Below are positions 60,685 through 64,000 of a stretch of 64,000 bases of DNA, piece after piece (the stretch's first letter is position 1; every line of letters starts with the position of its first letter). Source of the DNA: Gracilimonas sp965227215 (GTDB taxonomy: Bacteria; Bacteroidota; Rhodothermia; Balneolales; Balneolaceae); NCBI GenBank assembly GCA_965227215.1, contig OZ245729.1, positions 3,162,001-3,226,000 on the forward strand, in the 5' to 3' direction. Made by a program: the position numbers and the translations under genes. The notes beneath the pieces were generated by a model that was not told the DNA's origin, did no database searches, and saw only the letters and a list, made by a program, of their open reading frames with translations.

Positions 60685-62712
60685 CTACTCCTCAAACTCC
60701 AGCGGGTTTTCTGGCTCACGGAATATTTCAGCTGCATCTGCAAATCGGGTGGCCAGTCCAACCATAACGAGACGGTCTCCCGGTTGCAGTTTAAAATCTC
60801 CGGACGGATTTCCCACGTTTTTCTCTCCACGGTTTACCGTCAGGACCGTAATTTCGTATTTATTTCTAAGTTTCAGATCAGCCAGTGTTTTGCCGGCTGC
60901 GAAAGACCCTTCCCGCACTACTACGGCTCTTGTATGTAACCCTTCTTCATCAAGTCCCTGAAGCACCATCAGGTGCGCTTCCTGAATGCTTCCGCGCATA
61001 ATTTCATAATCCTCGGCCCTCAATTCTCTGATGTGCTGCTCTATTTCTTGATCCGGGATCATATAAGCTTTCAATACATTGGAGAAAAGACGAACGGTGG
61101 TTTCCATTTCTTCAGGTACAACAATGTCGGCCCCGGCTTTTTCGAGGAAATCGGCCTCGGAAAGATAACGAGTCCGGACGATGACCTGAATGGTAGGATT
61201 AATATAATTAGCCAGCTTAATGATTCGCGGACTGATCGCTGGATCATTAATAGCTATTACACATAATTTCGCTTTAGAAATCTGTGCGTGTTCAAGAATA
61301 TGGGTTCGTGACGCATCTCCATAGATGGCAGGAATATCATTCTCATGCATCTCATTTACAGATTCCGGATTCATTTCTATCACAATGTAGGGGATACCTG
61401 ATTCTCTCAGCACCCGAGCAAGGTTTCGTCCGGCCGGTCCGTAACCGACAATAATCACATGATCTTCCAGGTCAGAATGGTCGTCTTCTTTCGCAGATTC
61501 TTTCCTTTTTTGGCCGATATGCTTTAAAGGAGTTTTAGCAAGCAGGTTACCAATGTTTGGACTGATGTGCAGGAAGAGTGGGGTGAGGAGCATCAATAAA
61601 ACAGAAACAGCTATAAAAGTTTGTGAGCCTACTTCTCCAAAACCGGCAGGGGTTAGCCCGGTTACGCGTCCGGCTCGTTCCAGAACAAATGAAAATTCAC
61701 CGATTTGAGCCAAAACAATACCCGAGGCCGCAGCTACCCGAACCGGATAACCGAGGGTTAGTAAACTGACTGAGCTAAGGATAAACTTCAGCAATAACAC
61801 ACCGGCTGCAACTCCAAGCAACAACAGTGGGTTGTCGATTACGAATTGTAAATCGAGCAACATCCCCACTGAAACGAAGAATACCGCATTGAATATTGTT
61901 TTTAATGGGAGGATTTCGCTGATGGCGTGGTCGCTATAGTGACTTTCACTCACAACAAGACCGGCCAGAAATGCTCCAAGAGCCAGGCTGACTTCAGCAA
62001 GATTGGTAAGTGCGGCCGTTCCAAAACAAATGGCAATTACGGTAAGCAAAAAGAGTTCTTGTCGTCGCGTTTGGGCTACTTTTTCTAGAATCCAGGGAAC
62101 GACTTTTCGGGCTAAAAGAACGACAACGGCGATCAGTAAAACTGCTTTACCGAGAACGAAGAACAGATCGGTCAGGGAGTCGCTTTGCCCGGATAGGATA
62201 GGCACCAGCAATACCATAGCAATAATGGCCAAATCCTGAAATATCAACACAGCCAGAGATAGTCGTCCGACCGGTGTGTCCGTTTTACCTTGTTCGCTAA
62301 AAAGTCCAAGAATTATAGCCGTTGAGCTCAGCGCTACCAGGCAGCCGGTGTAAATGCCCACTTTCCAATCCACCCCAAAAAAGAATAGAATACCGACAAC
62401 AGCCGCTACCGTGAGTAAAACCTGTAAGCCACCACCCACAAAAATGGCATTCCGGATTCGGGAAAGTTTTTCAAGGCTGAACTCAATTCCGATGGTAAAG
62501 AGGAGTAAGATAATCCCGATTTCGGCAAGCATATCCACCAGCTCCTGATCCTGAACCAATCCGAGAGCATTGGGTCCGATAATTACACCTGCAATCAAAA
62601 AACCGGCTATGGGCACCAGTTTTATACGATAACAGACATAGGCAATGAGTACGCTTACCAGAAATAACGCAACGATTTCATTTAAAAAAGGAAGACTTAC
62701 TGCAAAGAGCAT
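60685..62712 (-). CDS. Kef-type monovalent cation:proton antiporter (CPA2) with RCK domain
   Basis: 675 residues. About 12 hydrophobic helices (residues 1-385) form the Na/H exchanger-like transport domain, with YTGCLVALSSTAIILGLF and LALGAFLAGLVVSES as typical segments. A TrkA-N/RCK domain follows (about 415-535: VIIVGYGPAGRNLARVL), then a TrkA-C domain (about 585-665: PSGDFKLQPGDRLVMVG). The layout matches KefB/KefC/YbaL, which exchange K+ or Na+ for H+ under nucleotide control. Alone on its strand; the 7-base repeat array adjoins its stop. Confidence 0.93.
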   Translation of the reverse strand: MLFAVSLPFLNEIVALFLVSVLIAYVCYRIKLVPIAGFLIAGVIIGPNALGLVQDQELVDMLAEIGIILLLFTIGIEFSLEKLSRIRNAIFVGGGLQVLLTVAAVVGILFFFGVDWKVGIYTGCLVALSSTAIILGLFSEQGKTDTPVGRLSLAVLIFQDLAIIAMVLLVPILSGQSDSLTDLFFVLGKAVLLIAVVVLLARKVVPWILEKVAQTRRQELFLLTVIAICFGTAALTNLAEVSLALGAFLAGLVVSESHYSDHAISEILPLKTIFNAVFFVSVGMLLDLQFVIDNPLLLLGVAAGVLLLKFILSSVSLLTLGYPVRVAAASGIVLAQIGEFSFVLERAGRVTGLTPAGFGEVGSQTFIAVSVLLMLLTPLFLHISPNIGNLLAKTPLKHIGQKRKESAKEDDHSDLEDHVIIVGYGPAGRNLARVLRESGIPYIVIEMNPESVNEMHENDIPAIYGDASRTHILEHAQISKAKLCVIAINDPAISPRIIKLANYINPTIQVIVRTRYLSEADFLEKAGADIVVPEEMETTVRLFSNVLKAYMIPDQEIEQHIRELRAEDYEIMRGSIQEAHLMVLQGLDEEGLHTRAVVVREGSFAAGKTLADLKLRNKYEITVLTVNRGEKNVGNPSGDFKLQPGDRLVMVGLATRFADAAEIFREPENPLEFEE

Positions 62713-62780
62713 TTAGGGAAATATTAACTTATGAGGGTTGAAGATGAAATAACGGGTTGTAGAGCTTACGGCACTCAGCC

Positions 62781-62826
62781 TTCAGCTTTCAGCTTTCAGT
62801 TTTTTTAACCTAAAACTGAAAGCTGA
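62781..62826. terminator. 15-bp inverted repeat between the S9 peptidase and the antiporter
   Basis: TCAGCTTTCAGTTTT (62789-62803) pairs with AAAACTGAAAGCTGA (62812-62826) around an 8-base loop with a T-run. It is likely a terminator for the S9 peptidase gene and is built from the TCAGCTTTCAG repeat word found also at 60557. Confidence 0.6.
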
Positions 62827-62843
62827 TTGCCGACAGCTAATAA

Positions 62844-64000
62844 TCAATCTCTGTACTTATCAAACCAGCCAATGATGTAAGCTACTTTGCGGAACAGATT
62901 ACTTGGTTTAGCCGCAATTCCGTGTCCGGAACCCTGAATTCGAACCATAGCAGCATCTACTCCCTGTAATTTGAGAGCAGCGTAGTATTGTTCGGTTTCA
63001 CTCATCGGGGTACGATAATCCTGCTCACCGGTAAGCAACAGGGTAGGGGTGGTAACATTGCCTACAAGTGAGATAGGCGATCGTTCCAGGTATTGCTCGG
63101 GATCTTCCCAGGGTTTTTCGGTAAACCAGTATTTACTGAAGAAGGGAGAGCCGTCAGCTGTTAATACAAAGCTGTACCAGTTAATAACCGGTTTGGCTAC
63201 CACAGCCGCTTTAAATCGATCTGTTTTGCCGATTGCCCAAGAGGTTAGTACACCACCACCGCTGCCTCCGGTAATGAAAAGGTTGTCTTTATCGATATAG
63301 CCCTGATCGACAACATAATCGACCGCATCCATTAAGTCGTTATGATCTTCGCTGGGGTAATTATGATTGATATAGGCTGCAAATTCTTCACCGTAACTGG
63401 TGCTTCCACGGGGATTAGTATAAACAACCACGTAACCGCGACTGGCCATTAACTGTAACTCAGGAGAAAATTGAGGTCCATATGCAGTGTGAGGTCCGCC
63501 ATGAATTTCGAGAATCATTGGGTATTGATCGTTTGGATCGAAGTCAGGAGGAGTTATGATCCAGCCCTGTACTCTGAAATCATCAACAGAGGAATTCACC
63601 CAAAATTCTTGAACTTCTCCGAGGGTTTTAGATTTCAGGAATTGTCCATTTAAATTAGTGAGGATACGGCTCTGCATACGGGTTGGAAAATGACCAACAC
63701 TAAGTTCAGCGGGCTGTGTTGCCGTTCCGGAGGTAAAGGCAACACGGCCGTTTGTAGCAACAGAGTAAGAGCCTCCACTGTATGGCCGACCAATGGTTGA
63801 GCTTGAAAGATCAGTTGCTGCTACGCTGTAATCTCCATTTAACTTTATGTTGCCTACTTTAGCAACACCCTCTTCGGTGTACCTGAAAAACAAAGATTTG
63901 CTGTCATCCGCCCATGTAATAGAAGAAATATCATTAGCTACTTTCTGCGAGATCTTTCTCAGGTTTGAGCCGTTACGATTCATCACGTATAAATCAGTAA
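62844..64000 (-). CDS. S9 family (prolyl oligopeptidase-type) serine peptidase, C-terminal part
   Basis: The gene runs off the right end; reading in frame to 64000 gives TDLYVMNRNGSNL, a typical beta-propeller blade, so the N-terminus is missing. The remaining part holds the end of the propeller and the alpha/beta-hydrolase domain. Here the nucleophile is the Ser in ITGGSGGGVLTSW, the Asp is in LLTGEQDYRTPMSE and the His is in GSGHGIAAK. The family cleaves short peptides, often dipeptides from the N-terminus or after Pro/Ala. The localisation signal is not in the window. Confidence 0.92.
   Translation of the reverse strand, partial: TDLYVMNRNGSNLRKISQKVANDISSITWADDSKSLFFRYTEEGVAKVGNIKLNGDYSVAATDLSSSTIGRPYSGGSYSVATNGRVAFTSGTATQPAELSVGHFPTRMQSRILTNLNGQFLKSKTLGEVQEFWVNSSVDDFRVQGWIITPPDFDPNDQYPMILEIHGGPHTAYGPQFSPELQLMASRGYVVVYTNPRGSTSYGEEFAAYINHNYPSEDHNDLMDAVDYVVDQGYIDKDNLFITGGSGGGVLTSWAIGKTDRFKAAVVAKPVINWYSFVLTADGSPFFSKYWFTEKPWEDPEQYLERSPISLVGNVTTPTLLLTGEQDYRTPMSETEQYYAALKLQGVDAAMVRIQGSGHGIAAKPSNLFRKVAYIIGWFDKYRD

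Noticed and set aside
1..64000. Mobile elements, CRISPR arrays, prophage, restriction or toxin-antitoxin genes
   Set aside because: No transposase, integrase, array or defence gene was seen; the EVE protein alone does not make a defence system.

Overview
The window is a stretch of bacterial chromosome with moderate to low GC, close gene packing and no visible mobile elements, rRNA, tRNA or CRISPR. Several traits point to the Balneolota/Rhodothermota branch near Bacteroidota (Balneola-, Gracilimonas- or Rhodohalobacter-like). Two giant secreted proteins carry C-terminal type A sorting domains of the type IX secretion system (T9SS), with YPNPFNP and SGIYLYR motifs. DUF3109 sits with rpoN, and DUF5683 sits with parAB. 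Several start codons are preceded by a TAnnTTTG element, the -7 box of Bacteroidota-type promoters. This placement is inferred from gene content, not from a marker gene.

Layout. 1-128: the tail of an acyl-CoA ligase. 213-8598 (minus): housekeeping genes for a periplasmic S41 protease, HslVU, RNase G, MurA, a biotin carrier protein and a small conserved protein. 8738-10826 (plus): DUF3109 and sigma-54. 10876-21010 (minus): a surface-fibre locus. Its likely transcription order is three membrane-anchored pseudopilin-like proteins, a small secreted protein, four DUF4402 pilin-like subunits, a terminator, a PapD-like chaperone, and an usher-like outer-membrane protein fused to three SPOR-like repeats. 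21308-32730 (minus): two very large T9SS cargo adhesins that share a C-terminal module. 32830-35948 (plus): the dTDP-rhamnose genes rmlA-D-C-B. 36015-44930: mixed genes, including an EVE-domain protein, two overlapping microproteins, a hydrolase, a CNNM-type protein, an InlB-like lipoprotein, RmuC, MtgA, a GAF/PAS histidine kinase and an RluA-type synthase. 45021-54768 (plus): UvrC, an ECF sigma and probable anti-sigma pair, ParA-ParB-DUF5683-LOG, a TPR protein and transketolase. 54781-59930 (minus): a PP2C phosphatase, then deoC, an aldehyde dehydrogenase, a half-length aldehyde dehydrogenase-like protein and a SPOR lipoprotein. 60125-64000: DUF1761, a Kef-type antiporter and a truncated S9 peptidase.

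The most unusual part is 10876-21010. Chaperone, usher-like and subunit-like genes are together, so the locus probably builds a polymeric surface fibre by a chaperone-usher-like route. The usher's C-terminal end differs from the classical one: it has a carboxypeptidase-regulatory-like domain and three SPOR-like repeats, a domain type that in other proteins binds peptidoglycan. A strong terminator separates the main subunit from the assembly genes. Pseudopilin-like genes lie upstream in the same direction, and the T9SS adhesins and rhamnose genes lie next to the locus. Together they make a roughly 25-kb cell-surface region. The second most interesting item is the deoC operon with an aldehyde dehydrogenase-like protein that lacks the catalytic half. 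Functional statements rest on family recognition by eye; no searches were run.
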